From NCBI RefSeq assembly GCF_019823065.1, contig NZ_CP081966.1:434001-498000 (forward strand): a DNA stretch of 64,000 bases. Direction: 5' to 3'. The translations under genes were made by a program, and so were the position numbers. Each line of letters begins with the position of its first letter. The stretch's first letter is position 1. Source of the stretch: Pseudomonas mosselii. Lineage in GTDB: Bacteria > Pseudomonadota > Gammaproteobacteria > Pseudomonadales > Pseudomonadaceae. The notes below the pieces were generated by a model that saw only the letters and a list, made by a program, of their open reading frames with translations, had not been told where the DNA came from and ran no database searches. Below, piece after piece: positions 50,776 to 60,289 of this stretch.

Positions 50776-51004
50776 AAGGCGTCGTTGACCTCTTTTGGCA
50801 CAGTGGCGCCCAAGGGCTCAGGCCTGGGGCGCGCACGGAAGAGTGCTGGATGCAGTGAAAATGCAAGAACCAAACCAAGGCTCCGAAAAGAAGCGGAAAT
50901 TCCGGATAAAGACTCGGAAATGCGCGAATTCGAGCCAGAAAGCCTTGGTTTATCGATTCTTGTGACCCAAATTGGGGTACATGATGGGGCGGCTTGCGCA
51001 ATCA

Positions 51005-51021
51005 TGCACCAATATGGAGCA
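51005..51021. promoter_or_regulatory. NtrC-like site upstream of ntrB
   Basis: TGCACC-AATAT-GGAGCA matches the NtrC consensus arms (TGCACC/GGTGCA) with one mismatch. A second short palindrome, CCCAAATTGGG (about 50969-50979), lies beside it. It sits about 230 bases upstream of ntrB and just past the 3' end of the chorismate mutase gene; control of ntrBC is plausible but not shown. The rest of 50776-51004 holds no gene. Confidence 0.4.
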
Positions 51022-51029
51022 TAGGGCGG

Positions 51030-51572
51030 TCAGCGCAATTTGCACAGCTGGGCGCTGGCGCGAACCAGGGCGAGGTGGCGCGTGGTGTCCTGGGCGCGTT
51101 GCTGCAGGGCGTCGGCCAAGTGGTTGGCGCAATTGGCCGGCGGGGTCTGGTCAAAGCGGGCGAGGGCGCTCAGCAGCTGTTCCTGCAGCAGATCCAGTTC
51201 CGGGCGCACGTCGTTGGCCAGGTCGCGGCGTGGCAGGGCTGGCGCTTGACGGGCGCGATGCCAGGTGTCGAGCAGGTGGTACTGCAGGAGCTTGTTGGCT
51301 TCGATCTGGTCGGCAAAAAAGGCCTCGACGCGTGCCGGATCCAGGTGGTGAGCGACGGCGGCCTGCCGCGCACTGGCCAATACCTGCTGCTCGCGGGCGC
51401 TGGCCTGCACCGGTTGTTGGTGATCCCACTTGTGCAGGGCGACCGCTTCGGCCAGGTCCAGGCGCCGGTCAATGGTGGCAAGCAGCTGATCCAGGGTTGG
51501 CGTGACACTCGGTGAGGTGGCACAGCCGGATAGGGCGAAGCAGCAGGTCAGGGCGAGGGTGGTGGCACGCAT
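51030..51572 (-). CDS. Exported chorismate mutase, AroQ-gamma type, with lipobox
   Basis: A 180-residue secreted-type chorismate mutase converting chorismate to prephenate outside the cytoplasm. The AroQ helical domain is visible: LLATIDRRLDLAEAVALHKW, then VQASAREQQVLASARQAA, and FFADQIEANKLLQYHLLDTW, with the conserved Arg, Lys and Gln positions of the active site. The N-terminus MRATTLALTCCFALSGCATS ends in a lipobox (LSGC, Cys17, Ala at +2), so the protein may be an outer-membrane lipoprotein rather than free in the periplasm. AGGAG precedes the ATG. It lies between ntrB and glnA with no obvious functional link. Confidence 0.85.
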   Translation of the reverse strand: MRATTLALTCCFALSGCATSPSVTPTLDQLLATIDRRLDLAEAVALHKWDHQQPVQASAREQQVLASARQAAVAHHLDPARVEAFFADQIEANKLLQYHLLDTWHRARQAPALPRRDLANDVRPELDLLQEQLLSALARFDQTPPANCANHLADALQQRAQDTTRHLALVRASAQLCKLR

Positions 51573-51655
51573 GGCGATCTCCTTGGGAATGAAGCCTCGA
51601 GTGTCGCCTTTGGCTGTGTGGCGGCTAATAGGTGTTGTCCGATTATGAGGGTATG

Positions 51656-51685
51656 AAAAAGAAACGGCCTCCCGAGGGAGGCCGT
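51656..51685 (-). terminator. Rho-independent terminator of glnA
   Basis: On the minus strand ACGGCCTCCC, loop TC, GGGAGGCCGT, then TTTCTTTTT. A perfect 10-bp stem 33 bases past the glnA stop. Confidence 0.92.
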
Positions 51686-51717
51686 CCTGATGTCATCGAC
51701 GCGGGGCGCCGATCATA

Positions 51718-53124
51718 TCAGCAGCTGTAGTACAGCTCGTATTCCAGCGGGTGCACGAAGGTGCGGACCTTGATCTCTTCTTCGCTCTTCAGCTCGATGA
51801 AGGCATCGATGAAGTCGTCGGAGAACACGCCGCCCTTGGTCAGGAACGCACGGCCCTTGTCCAGCTCTTCCAGGGCTTCCTTCAGGCTGCCGCACACTTG
51901 CGGGATGTCTTTCGCCTCTTCAGGCGGCAGGTCGTACAGGTTCTTGTCGGCGGCATCGCCTGGGTGGATCTTGTTCTGGATGCCGTCCAGGCCTGCCATC
52001 AGCAGGGCCGCGAAGGCCAGGTATGGGTTGGCCGACGGGTCCGGGAAGCGTGCTTCGATACGGCGGGCTTTCGGGCTACCGACGTACGGAATACGGATCG
52101 AGGCGGAACGGTTGCGAGCCGAGTAGGCCAGCATTACCGGGGCTTCAAAACCTGGGACCAGACGCTTGTAGGAGTTGGTCGAAGGGTTGGTGAAGCCGTT
52201 CAGGGCCTTGCCGTGCTTGATGATGCCGCCGATGAAGTACAGGGCGGTATCGGACAGGCCGGCATAGCCTTCGCCGGAGAAGGTGTTCTTGCCGTCTTTC
52301 CAGATCGACATGTGCACGTGCATGCCCGAGCCGTTGTCGCCGTACAGAGGCTTGGGCATGAAGGTGGCGGTACGGCCATAAGCGTCGGCAACATTGTGCA
52401 CGACATACTTCAGGGCCTGCACTTCATCCGCTTTCTTGACCAGGGTGTTGAACTTGACGCCGATCTCGTTCTGGCCGGCGGTCGCCACTTCGTGGTGGTG
52501 AACTTCGACGGTCTGGCCCATTTCTTCCAGGGCATTGCACATAGCAGTACGGATTTCGTGGTCGTGGTCGAACGGCGGAACCGGGAAGTAGCCGCCTTTC
52601 ACGCCCGGACGGTGGCCTTTGTTGCCGCCTTCGACGTCAGCGCCGGTCATCCACGAGCCTTGCTCGGAGAAGATCTTGAACATCGAACCGGAGATGTCCG
52701 ACTGGAACTTCACTTCGTCGAAGATGAAGAACTCAGGCTCTGGGCCAGCGAACACGGTGTCACCGATGCCGGTGCTCTTCAGGTACTCTTCGGCGCGCTT
52801 GGCGATGCCGCGCGGATCGCGATCGTAGCCCTGCATGCTCGACGGATCGACGATATCGCAGGTGATGATCAGGGTCGGCTCTTCGGTGAACGGGTCCAGC
52901 ACGGCGGTTTCGTCGACCGGCATCAGGATCATGTCGGAGGCTTCGATGCCTTTCCAGCCAGCGATGGAGGAACCGTCGAACATCTTGCCGACTTCGAAGA
53001 AGTCTTCGTCCAGGCCATCGCGCGCCGGCATGGTCACGTGATGCTGAATGCCCTTGGTGTCCGTGAAACGCAGATCAATCCACTTGACGTCATGATCTTT
53101 GATGAGTTGAACCGACTTCGACAT
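51718..53124 (-). CDS. glnA: Glutamine synthetase, type I
   Basis: ATP-dependent ammonium assimilation into glutamine; 468 residues, the GSI length. Signatures are [16 protein letters not shown] near the N-terminus, the ATP-binding [11 protein letters not shown] and [12 protein letters not shown], and the adenylylation-site region [14 protein letters not shown], where the tyrosine (about Y397) is the GlnE target. AGGA lies 7 bases before ATG 53124. A sigma-54 promoter and a strong NtrC site lie upstream on the same strand, so transcription should rise under nitrogen limitation through ntrBC encoded next door. Confidence 0.98.
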   Translation of the reverse strand: MSKSVQLIKDHDVKWIDLRFTDTKGIQHHVTMPARDGLDEDFFEVGKMFDGSSIAGWKGIEASDMILMPVDETAVLDPFTEEPTLIITCDIVDPSSMQGYDRDPRGIAKRAEEYLKSTGIGDTVFAGPEPEFFIFDEVKFQSDISGSMFKIFSEQGSWMTGADVEGGNKGHRPGVKGGYFPVPPFDHDHEIRTAMCNALEEMGQTVEVHHHEVATAGQNEIGVKFNTLVKKADEVQALKYVVHNVADAYGRTATFMPKPLYGDNGSGMHVHMSIWKDGKNTFSGEGYAGLSDTALYFIGGIIKHGKALNGFTNPSTNSYKRLVPGFEAPVMLAYSARNRSASIRIPYVGSPKARRIEARFPDPSANPYLAFAALLMAGLDGIQNKIHPGDAADKNLYDLPPEEAKDIPQVCGSLKEALEELDKGRAFLTKGGVFSDDFIDAFIELKSEEEIKVRTFVHPLEYELYYSC

Positions 53125-53223
53125 GTTGTCCTCCGGATGGTCTAGGGCGCAGTTGGCCGCTGCCCTGGAAAAAGGGTGTCGCTGGGCGCGGATAGTCGGC
53201 CAAGCGTACCTGCCTCACAAGGG

Positions 53224-53239
53224 AGCAAATTGCATGCCA
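53224..53239 (-). promoter_or_regulatory. Sigma-54 promoter of glnA
   Basis: Minus strand TGGCATG-CAAT-TTGCT: a good -24/-12 match to TGGCACG-N4-TTGCW, about 100 bases upstream of the glnA start codon. Confidence 0.85.
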
Positions 53240-53343
53240 GTGCCCAAAAATGGCGAGAGTGGGATGAAAGGGGGCGTTGGCGGGCATTTCTTGGAGGGGT
53301 GGAGTGTAGCTTTGCACTCATAAGATGCGTTTTTGGGTGTAGG

Positions 53344-53359
53344 TGCACCATTGTGGTGC
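53344..53359. promoter_or_regulatory. NtrC enhancer site for glnA
   Basis: TGCACCATTGTGGTGC is an almost perfect inverted repeat fitting the NtrC consensus, centred about 120 bases upstream of the sigma-54 promoter. A weaker partner, TTTGCACTCATAAGATGCG (53313-53331), lies between. Confidence 0.8.
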
Positions 53360-53379
53360 TTTCGTGCTGGCGTGGGCCT

Positions 53380-53405
53380 CATCGCGGGGCAAGCCCGCTC
53401 GCACG
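53380..53405. repeat. Single REP element between glnA and thiI
   Basis: ATCGCGGGGCAAGCCCGCTC followed by GCACG, the same class as the pair at 10906. It separates the glnA control region from the thiI promoter. The glnA-thiI space 53125-53538 holds these signals and no gene. Confidence 0.75.
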
Positions 53406-53487
53406 CAGCAGGCCGACGAGGGGTGGCGCGGCCAACATAAATCGCACCTTCTGTACAAAAGTTGCTCAAACCTTGAGCGATTTCCGC

Positions 53488-53493
53488 TATAAT
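53488..53493 (+). promoter_or_regulatory. -10 element of the thiI promoter
   Basis: TATAAT 45 bases before the thiI start codon. A TTGCTC 20 bases upstream is a poorly spaced -35 candidate. Confidence 0.5.
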
Positions 53494-53538
53494 TCGCGCC
53501 CCCTATTTTCGGCAGGCCCTGTGCGCGCTGTTAAACCA

Positions 53539-54993
53539 ATGAAACTTATCGTCAAAGTCTTCCCAGAGATCACCATCAAGAGCCGGCCGGTGCGCAAGCG
53601 CTTCATCCGTCAGCTCAGCAAGAACATCCGCAACGTGCTCAAGGATCTCGATCCTGAGCTCGCGGTCGATGGTGTCTGGGACAATCTCGAAGTGGTCACC
53701 CGCATCGAGGACGAAAAGATCCAGCGCGAAATGATCGAGCGCCTGCGCTGCACCCCGGGCATCACTCACTTCCTGCAGGTGCAGGAGTACCCACTGGGCG
53801 ACTTTGACGACATCGTCGAGAAGTGCAAGCAGCACTTCGGTCACTTGCTCGCCGGCAAGTACTTCGCCGTGCGCTGCAAGCGCGGCGGCCACCACGACTT
53901 CACCTCGATGGATGTCGACCGCTATGTCGGCAGCCAACTGCGCCAGCAATGCGGCGCTGCCGGCATCGAGCTGAAGAAGCCCGAAGTGCTGGTGCGCATC
54001 GAGATCCGCGATCAGCGCCTGTACGTGATCCACAATCAGCACAACGGCATCGGTGGTTATCCGCTGGGCGCCCTGGAGCAGACCCTGGTGCTGATGTCCG
54101 GTGGCTTCGACTCCACCGTGGCGGCCTACCAGATGATGCGTCGCGGCCTGATGACGCACTTCTGCTTCTTCAACCTCGGTGGCCGCGCCCACGAACTGGG
54201 CGTGATGGAAGTGGCCCACTTCCTGTGGAAGAAGTACGGCAGCAGCCAGCGCGTGCTGTTCATCAGCGTGCCGTTCGAGGAAGTGGTCGGCGAAATCCTC
54301 AACAAGGTCGACAACAGCTACATGGGTGTCACGCTCAAGCGCATGATGCTGCGCGCGGCCGCCCGCATGGCCGACCGCCTGCAGATTGATGCCCTGGTCA
54401 CCGGCGAGGCGATTTCCCAGGTCTCCAGCCAGACGTTGCCGAACCTGTCGATTATCGATTCGGCCACCGACAAGCTGGTGCTGCGCCCGCTGTTGGCCAG
54501 CCATAAGCAGGACATCATCGACCAGGCCACCGAAATCGGCACCGCCGACTTCGCCAAGCACATGCCCGAGTACTGTGGCGTGATCTCGGTAAACCCGACC
54601 ACCCATGCCAAGCGTCACCGCATGGAGCACGAAGAGAAGCAGTTCGAGATGGAAGTACTGGAGCGTGCCCTGGAGCGCGCCAAGTTCATTTCCATCGACC
54701 ACGTGATCGATGAACTGGGCAAGGACATCGAAGTCGAGGAAGTGGCCGAGGCGCTGCCCGGTCAGATCGTCATCGACATTCGTCACCCTGATGCCCAGGA
54801 AGACGAACCCCTGGCGCTGGACGGTATCGAAGTCCAGGCCATGCCGTTCTACGCGATCAACAGCAAGTTCAAGCACCTGGACCCCACGCGCCAGTACCTG
54901 CTGTATTGCGACAAGGGTGTGATGAGCCGTCTGCACGCACACCACCTGCTCAGTGAGGGACATGCCAATGTGCGTGTTTATCGTCCGACATAA
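53539..54993 (+). CDS. thiI: tRNA 4-thiouridine / thiazole sulfurtransferase ThiI
   Basis: Transfers sulfur to U8 of tRNA and to ThiS for thiamine synthesis; 484 residues. An N-terminal THUMP-containing part (about 60-165) leads into the PP-loop ATPase ([17 protein letters not shown] near 190) and a C-terminal rhodanese domain with the catalytic cysteine in [11 protein letters not shown] (about C456). Another conserved cysteine is in MPEYCGVIS (about C344). The frame extends far upstream without a stop, but ATG 53539 gives [20 protein letters not shown], the family start. Confidence 0.96.
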   Translation: MKLIVKVFPEITIKSRPVRKRFIRQLSKNIRNVLKDLDPELAVDGVWDNLEVVTRIEDEKIQREMIERLRCTPGITHFLQVQEYPLGDFDDIVEKCKQHFGHLLAGKYFAVRCKRGGHHDFTSMDVDRYVGSQLRQQCGAAGIELKKPEVLVRIEIRDQRLYVIHNQHNGIGGYPLGALEQTLVLMSGGFDSTVAAYQMMRRGLMTHFCFFNLGGRAHELGVMEVAHFLWKKYGSSQRVLFISVPFEEVVGEILNKVDNSYMGVTLKRMMLRAAARMADRLQIDALVTGEAISQVSSQTLPNLSIIDSATDKLVLRPLLASHKQDIIDQATEIGTADFAKHMPEYCGVISVNPTTHAKRHRMEHEEKQFEMEVLERALERAKFISIDHVIDELGKDIEVEEVAEALPGQIVIDIRHPDAQEDEPLALDGIEVQAMPFYAINSKFKHLDPTRQYLLYCDKGVMSRLHAHHLLSEGHANVRVYRPT

Positions 54994-55120
54994 GACGCCA
55001 GGGCTGTATGGCGGCAGCATCCGCCATCGCCCTCCCGACCGCCGGGCCCGCTGAGCCTTAAACAGTACATATTGGCCGCCTACACTGGCGGCAACCGAAT
55101 CCTCTGATCGAGATACAGTT

Positions 55121-56941
55121 GTGATCGAAAATCTGCGTAACATCGCCATCATCGCCCACGTTGACCATGGTAAAACCACCCTGGTCGACAAACTCCTGCG
55201 CCAGTCCGGCACCCTGGAGCGTAACGAGCTCAACGACGAGCGCGTCATGGACTCCAACGATCAGGAAAAAGAGCGCGGCATTACCATTCTGGCGAAGAAC
55301 ACCGCCATCAACTGGAACGGCTACCACATCAACATCGTCGACACCCCCGGCCACGCCGACTTCGGTGGCGAGGTCGAGCGTGTAATGTCGATGGTCGACT
55401 CCGTGCTGCTGCTGGTCGACGCCCAGGACGGCCCGATGCCGCAAACCCGCTTCGTGACCAAGAAGGCCTTCGAAGCCGGTCTGAAGCCGATCGTCGTGAT
55501 CAACAAGGTCGACCGTCCGGGCGCGCGTCCTGACTGGGTTCTGGACCAGATCTTCGACCTGTTCGACAACCTCGGTGCTACCGACGAGCAGCTGGACTTC
55601 AAAGTTGTCTACGCCTCGGCCCTGAACGGCATCGCCGGCCTGGACCACACCGAAATGGGTGAGGACATGACCGCGCTGTACCAGTCGATCGTCGACAACG
55701 TACCCGCACCGTCGGTTGACCGTGACGGCCCGTTCCAGATGCAGATCTCCGCACTGGACTACAACAGCTTCCTCGGTGTTATCGGCGTTGGCCGTATCGC
55801 CCGTGGTCGCGTCAAGCCGAACACCCCGGTTGTTGCCATCGACACCGAAGGCAAGAAGCGCAACGGTCGTATCCTCAAGCTGATGGGCCACCACGGCCTG
55901 CACCGCGTCGACGTCGAAGAAGCCCAAGCTGGCGACATCGTCTGCATCAGCGGTTTCGACGAGCTGTTCATCTCCGACACCCTGTGCGCCCCGGATACCG
56001 TCGAGGCGATGAAGCCGCTGACCGTTGACGAGCCAACCGTTTCGATGACCTTCCAGGTCAACGACTCGCCGTTCTGCGGTAAAGAAGGCAAGTTCGTCAC
56101 CAGCCGTAACATCAAGGACCGCCTGGACAAAGAGCTGCTGTACAACGTTGCCCTGCGCGTTCAGGAAACCGATTCCCCTGACAAGTTCAAGGTATCGGGC
56201 CGTGGCGAGCTGCACCTGTCGGTACTGATCGAAACCATGCGCCGTGAAGGCTTCGAGATGGCCGTAGGCCGTCCTGAAGTGATCATCCGCGAAGTCGACG
56301 GCGTCAAGCAGGAACCGTTCGAGAACGTCACCATCGACATCCCTGAAGAATCCCAGGGCAAGGTCATGGAAGAGATGGGTCTGCGTAAAGGCGACCTGAC
56401 CAACATGGTTCCGGATGGCAAGGGCCGTGTTCGCCTGGAATACAACATTCCAGCCCGTGGCCTGATCGGTTTCCGTAACCAGTTCCTGACCCTGACCAAC
56501 GGTGCAGGCATCCTGACCTCGATCTTCGATCGTTACGACACCATGAAGTCGGGCCAGATGTCCGGCCGCCTGAACGGTGTCCTGGTTTCGGTCGAGACCG
56601 GCAAGGCCCTGACCTACTCGCTGGAAACCCTGCAGGCTCGCGGCAAGCTGTTCGTTGAACACGGCCAGGAGATCTACAACGGTCAGATCATCGGCCTGAA
56701 CAGCCGTGACAACGACCTGGGCGTGAACCCGACCAAAGGCAAGAAGCTCGACAACATGCGTGCTTCGGGCAAGGACGAAGTCATCGCCCTGGTTCCGCCG
56801 GTTCGCCACACTCTGGAACAGGCCCTGGAATTCATCCAGGACGACGAGCTGTGCGAAGTGACGCCGAAGTCGATCCGTCTGCGCAAGAAGATCCTCGATG
56901 AAGGCGAGCGTACCCGCGCTGCCAAGAAAGCCAAGAACTGA
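55121..56941 (+). CDS. typA: Translational GTPase TypA/BipA
   Basis: Ribosome-associated GTPase involved in stress adaptation and 50S assembly; 606 residues. GTP motifs: AHVDHGKTT (G1), a GITI segment (G2), [12 protein letters not shown] (G3), [10 protein letters not shown] (G4). EF-G-like domains III and V and the BipA-specific C-terminal domain follow. The start codon is GTG ([18 protein letters not shown]). It is followed by a very stable terminator. Confidence 0.97.
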   Translation: MIENLRNIAIIAHVDHGKTTLVDKLLRQSGTLERNELNDERVMDSNDQEKERGITILAKNTAINWNGYHINIVDTPGHADFGGEVERVMSMVDSVLLLVDAQDGPMPQTRFVTKKAFEAGLKPIVVINKVDRPGARPDWVLDQIFDLFDNLGATDEQLDFKVVYASALNGIAGLDHTEMGEDMTALYQSIVDNVPAPSVDRDGPFQMQISALDYNSFLGVIGVGRIARGRVKPNTPVVAIDTEGKKRNGRILKLMGHHGLHRVDVEEAQAGDIVCISGFDELFISDTLCAPDTVEAMKPLTVDEPTVSMTFQVNDSPFCGKEGKFVTSRNIKDRLDKELLYNVALRVQETDSPDKFKVSGRGELHLSVLIETMRREGFEMAVGRPEVIIREVDGVKQEPFENVTIDIPEESQGKVMEEMGLRKGDLTNMVPDGKGRVRLEYNIPARGLIGFRNQFLTLTNGAGILTSIFDRYDTMKSGQMSGRLNGVLVSVETGKALTYSLETLQARGKLFVEHGQEIYNGQIIGLNSRDNDLGVNPTKGKKLDNMRASGKDEVIALVPPVRHTLEQALEFIQDDELCEVTPKSIRLRKKILDEGERTRAAKKAKN

Positions 56942-56963
56942 GTCACTTAGTTCAGGCTGAATG

Positions 56964-56998
56964 AAAACGCCCCCGGTCGAAAGGCCGGGGGCGTTTTT
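56964..56998 (+). terminator. Strong terminator of typA (bidirectional)
   Basis: AAAACGCCCCCGG, 8-base loop, CCGGGGGCGTTTT, then T. The A-run before and T-run after the 13-bp stem let it serve typA and perhaps the convergent gene. Confidence 0.93.
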
Positions 56999-57015
56999 GT
57001 TTGCCTTGAGGAATT

Positions 57016-57034
57016 GGGGCCGCTTTGCAGCCCC
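57016..57034. repeat. 19-bp half-REP hairpin
   Basis: GGGGC-CGCTTTGCA-GCCCC, 23 bases beyond the stop of the convergent YkgJ-type gene; same hairpin group as 15221 and 43189. Confidence 0.55.
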
Positions 57035-57057
57035 GGGATTTCACAAGCAAAGCAGGA

Positions 57058-57462
57058 TCAGCGGGTAGCCACCTTGGGCTTGTACGCACAATATCCCGGC
57101 CGCGGCCCGATCTTGGGGTGATTGCGGCAGGTATCCGGGCGCTTGTCATAAATGGTGCACAGCCGGCTCTTGCGGTCCAGATAGAGGCAGTCGTCGTTGC
57201 TCATCCGGGTCAGGGTGAAGATCCCCGACTTCTGGTTGAAGCGTTCGATGATGCCGTCCTTCTGCAGGCGCTTGGCGATGTTCTTCGGCGGCTCGTCCTT
57301 CTCGAACTCGTCCACCACGCCGATACGGATCAGATCCTTGATCTTCACCTCCACCGGCAAGGTGCAGCAGGTCGAGTGGCAGCCACCGCACATGTGGCTG
57401 GCATAGCGCTGCCAGGTCTCCAGGCGGTCGACTTCGGCGGCGGCGATCAGGGTCGGTTTCAT
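57058..57462 (-). CDS. YkgJ family cysteine-cluster protein
   Basis: A 134-residue cytoplasmic protein with the cysteine pattern of the YkgJ (zinc- or iron-chelating) family: CGGCHSTCC near the N-terminus (about 25-33), then DDCLYLDRKSRLCTIYDKRP, CRNHP, and a last cysteine in GYCAYKP. These likely bind Zn2+ or an Fe-S cluster. Function unknown. It is divergent from glgP, with a symmetric operator-like palindrome between them. Confidence 0.9.
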   Translation of the reverse strand: MKPTLIAAAEVDRLETWQRYASHMCGGCHSTCCTLPVEVKIKDLIRIGVVDEFEKDEPPKNIAKRLQKDGIIERFNQKSGIFTLTRMSNDDCLYLDRKSRLCTIYDKRPDTCRNHPKIGPRPGYCAYKPKVATR

Positions 57463-57521
57463 GGTTACGGTTTTATTCTTGCAAGGGAAATCACGGTTTT
57501 GGGGCGCGCGATGATACCGGA

Positions 57522-57542
57522 GTTGTTCAATTTGTGAACAAC
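57522..57542. promoter_or_regulatory. Operator-like palindrome between the YkgJ-type gene and glgP
   Basis: GTTGTTCA-ATTTG-TGAACAAC: perfect 8-bp arms with a 5-bp spacer, in the 198-bp divergent region, about 119 bases before glgP. Typical of a dimeric repressor site; the regulator is unknown. Confidence 0.55.
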
Positions 57543-57660
57543 CTTTTGCCGGTTTCTCCAGCGGTGGATGAAAACCGCGAACCGTCGCTGTCGCTCCGTG
57601 TCAGAGCGTCTAGGCTGAACAATCTCCCTGCGCTTTCGCCCATTTGCCCGAGGATGCCCC

Positions 57661-60126
57661 ATGTCCCAGGAAACCGAAGCCCGTGACGAAAAGCACCATA
57701 GTGCAGAGGTGGCGGCCTTTCGCGCCGCCGTGCTGGCCAAGCTGACCTACGCGGTCGGCAAGGATCCGGAACACGCCTTCGACCACGACTGGTTCGAGGC
57801 CATCGCCCTGGCCGCCCGCGACCACATGGTCGATCACTGGATGGACCATACCCGCCAGGCCTACCGGCGCAGCCAGAAGCGCGTCTACTACCTCTCCCTC
57901 GAGTTCCTCATCGGCCGCCTGCTGTACGACAGCCTGAGCAACCTCGGCTACCTGGAGATCGCCCGCGAGTCCCTCGAAGGTCTGAACGTGGACCTGGAGC
58001 GCATCCGCCTGCTCGAGCCCGACGCGGCGCTGGGCAACGGCGGCCTGGGTCGGTTGGCGGCGTGTTTCATGGAAAGCATGTCGACCCTGGGCATCGCCGC
58101 CCATGGCTACGGCATCCGCTACGAGCATGGTTTGTTCCGCCAGGCGGTTGTCGATGGCTGGCAGCAGGAGCAGACCGAAAACTGGCTGGATTTCGGCAAC
58201 CCCTGGGAGTTCGAGCGCGCCGAGGTGATCTACCCGATCAGTTTCGGCGGCAGCGTTGAAACCGTGCACGAGGGCAACGGCCAGCAGCGCCAGGTCTGGT
58301 CACCGGGCGAAACGGTGCGGGCGGTGGCCTACGACACGCCGGTGGTCGGCTGGCGCGGTTCCAGCGTCAATACCCTGCGCCTGTGGCGGGCCCGGGCCCT
58401 GGAAGAGCTGCACCTGGAGCGCTTCAACGCTGGCGACCATCTGGGCGCGGTAGCCGAGGTGGCCCGCGCCGAGAGCATCTCGCGGGTGCTGTACCCGGCC
58501 GACAGCACCGAGGCCGGGCAGGAGCTGCGCCTGCGCCAGGAGTACTTCTTCGTCTCCGCCTCGCTGCAGGACCTGCTGCGCCGCCACCTGAACATGCACA
58601 AGGATCTGCTCAACCTGCCGGACGCCGCGGCGATCCAGCTCAACGACACCCATCCGTCGATCGCCGTTGCCGAACTGATGCGCCTGTTGGTGGACCAGCA
58701 CGAAATCCCCTGGGACAAGGCCTGGGCGCTGACCGTCGGAACCTTGGCCTACACCAACCACACCCTGCTCCCCGAGGCCCTGGAAACCTGGCCGGTGGCG
58801 CTGATGGAGCGCATGCTGCCGCGGCACATGCAGATCATCTACCTGATCAACGCCTACCATATCGATGCCCTGCGGGCCAAAGGCCTGCATGACTTCGACG
58901 TGCTGCGCGCGGTGTCGCTGATCGAAGAGGACAATGGCCGGCGGGTGCGCATGGGCAACCTGGCGTTTCTCGGTTCGCACAGCGTCAACGGCGTGTCGGC
59001 GCTGCACAGCAAGCTGATGAAGAGCACGGTGTTCGCCGAACTGCACAAGCTCTACCCGCAGCGGATCAACAACAAGACCAACGGCATTACCTTCCGTCGC
59101 TGGCTGTACCAGTCCAACCCGCAGCTCACGGCGATGCTGATCGAGGCGCTGGGCCCCGAGGTACTGGACGATCCGGAAGGCAAGCTAAAGGGGCTGGCGC
59201 CGTTTGCCGACAAGGCCACCTTCCGCAAGCAGTTCGCCGCCCAGCGCCTGCACAGCAAGCGCGCCCTGGCCAGCATCATCCAGGACCGGCTGGGGGTGAC
59301 GGTCAATCCGGAGGCGCTGTTCGACGTCCAGGTCAAGCGTATCCATGAGTACAAGCGCCAGTTGCTCAACCTGCTGCACACGGTGGCGCTGTACCAGGCG
59401 ATCCGCAATGACCCCAGCACCGACTGGGTGCCGCGGGTGAAGCTCTTTGCCGGCAAGGCGGCGGCCAGTTATCACCAGGCCAAGCTGATCATCAAGCTGG
59501 CCAACGACATCGCCCGGGTGGTCAACAACGACCCCACGGTGCGTGGCCTGCTCAAGGTGGTGTTCCTGCCCAACTACAACGTCAGCCTGGCCGAGAGCAT
59601 CATCCCGGCGGCGGACCTGTCCGAGCAGATCTCCACCGCCGGCTACGAGGCGTCCGGTACCAGCAACATGAAGTTCGGACTCAATGGCGCGCTGACCATC
59701 GGCACCCTGGATGGCGCCAATGTCGAGATGTGCGAGCAGGTGGGCGCCGAGAACATGTTCATCTTCGGCCTGACCGCCCAGCAGGTGGAGGCACGCAAGC
59801 GCAGCGGCGATTTCGGCGCCGCCGCGGCGATCGCCGCCTCCCATCGCCTGGGTGATGTGCTGCAGGCGATCCGCAGCGGGGTGTTCTCGCCGGACGACCC
59901 GGCGCGCTATGCCGGGTTGGTGGATGGACTGATCGCCTATGACCGCTTTCTGGTATGCGCCGACTTCGATGCCTACTGGGACGCCCAGCGACGGGTCGAG
60001 GAGCTGTGGCACGCCCCGCAGGACTGGTGGCGCATGGCGGTGCTCAATACCGCGCGGATGGGTTGGTTCTCGTCGGATCGGACCATCCGCGAGTATGCCA
60101 CCGAGATCTGGAAGGCGTTGGATTGA
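57661..60126 (+). CDS. glgP: Glycogen/maltodextrin phosphorylase
   Basis: PLP enzyme releasing glucose-1-phosphate from alpha-glucans, 821 residues. Family motifs are YYLSLEFLIGRLLYDSLSN, the glycine-rich ALGNGGLGRLAACFMESM, LNDTHPSIAVAELMRLL, QVKRIHEYKRQLLN, and the PLP-lysine signature EASGTSNMKFGLNGALTIGT (lysine about K668). The start ATG 57661 follows a short leader. It is not next to other glg genes here; the neighbour fbp suggests a loose carbon-metabolism group. A hairpin (60130-60160) lies just after the stop. Confidence 0.95.
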   Translation: MSQETEARDEKHHSAEVAAFRAAVLAKLTYAVGKDPEHAFDHDWFEAIALAARDHMVDHWMDHTRQAYRRSQKRVYYLSLEFLIGRLLYDSLSNLGYLEIARESLEGLNVDLERIRLLEPDAALGNGGLGRLAACFMESMSTLGIAAHGYGIRYEHGLFRQAVVDGWQQEQTENWLDFGNPWEFERAEVIYPISFGGSVETVHEGNGQQRQVWSPGETVRAVAYDTPVVGWRGSSVNTLRLWRARALEELHLERFNAGDHLGAVAEVARAESISRVLYPADSTEAGQELRLRQEYFFVSASLQDLLRRHLNMHKDLLNLPDAAAIQLNDTHPSIAVAELMRLLVDQHEIPWDKAWALTVGTLAYTNHTLLPEALETWPVALMERMLPRHMQIIYLINAYHIDALRAKGLHDFDVLRAVSLIEEDNGRRVRMGNLAFLGSHSVNGVSALHSKLMKSTVFAELHKLYPQRINNKTNGITFRRWLYQSNPQLTAMLIEALGPEVLDDPEGKLKGLAPFADKATFRKQFAAQRLHSKRALASIIQDRLGVTVNPEALFDVQVKRIHEYKRQLLNLLHTVALYQAIRNDPSTDWVPRVKLFAGKAAASYHQAKLIIKLANDIARVVNNDPTVRGLLKVVFLPNYNVSLAESIIPAADLSEQISTAGYEASGTSNMKFGLNGALTIGTLDGANVEMCEQVGAENMFIFGLTAQQVEARKRSGDFGAAAAIAASHRLGDVLQAIRSGVFSPDDPARYAGLVDGLIAYDRFLVCADFDAYWDAQRRVEELWHAPQDWWRMAVLNTARMGWFSSDRTIREYATEIWKALD

Positions 60127-60129
60127 GGT

Positions 60130-60160
60130 CCATCGCGGGGCAAGTCGGGCCGCCGCGATG
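60130..60160 (+). terminator. REP-derived hairpin after glgP
   Basis: CCATCGCGG, 13-base loop containing GGCAAGTCGGG, CCGCGATGG: a perfect 9-bp stem made from a degenerate REP unit. No T-run, so it may stabilise mRNA rather than terminate. Confidence 0.5.
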
Positions 60161-60289
60161 GCTTAAACCGACCACCGGCCGGCAGCTTGCTGAACTCAAC
60201 CCCGCCCGACGAGTCTCTTTGCTCGCTAGCCCGCCACTCTCCCTGTAAACTGCGGGGGTTTTCTCCCCCTATTCCTTTCGGAGCCATAC

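Noticed and set aside
50790..50812. Sigma-54-like TGGCAC-N5 sequence before ntrB
   Set aside because: TGGCAC is present, but the -12 element lacks TTGC and the site points away from ntrB.
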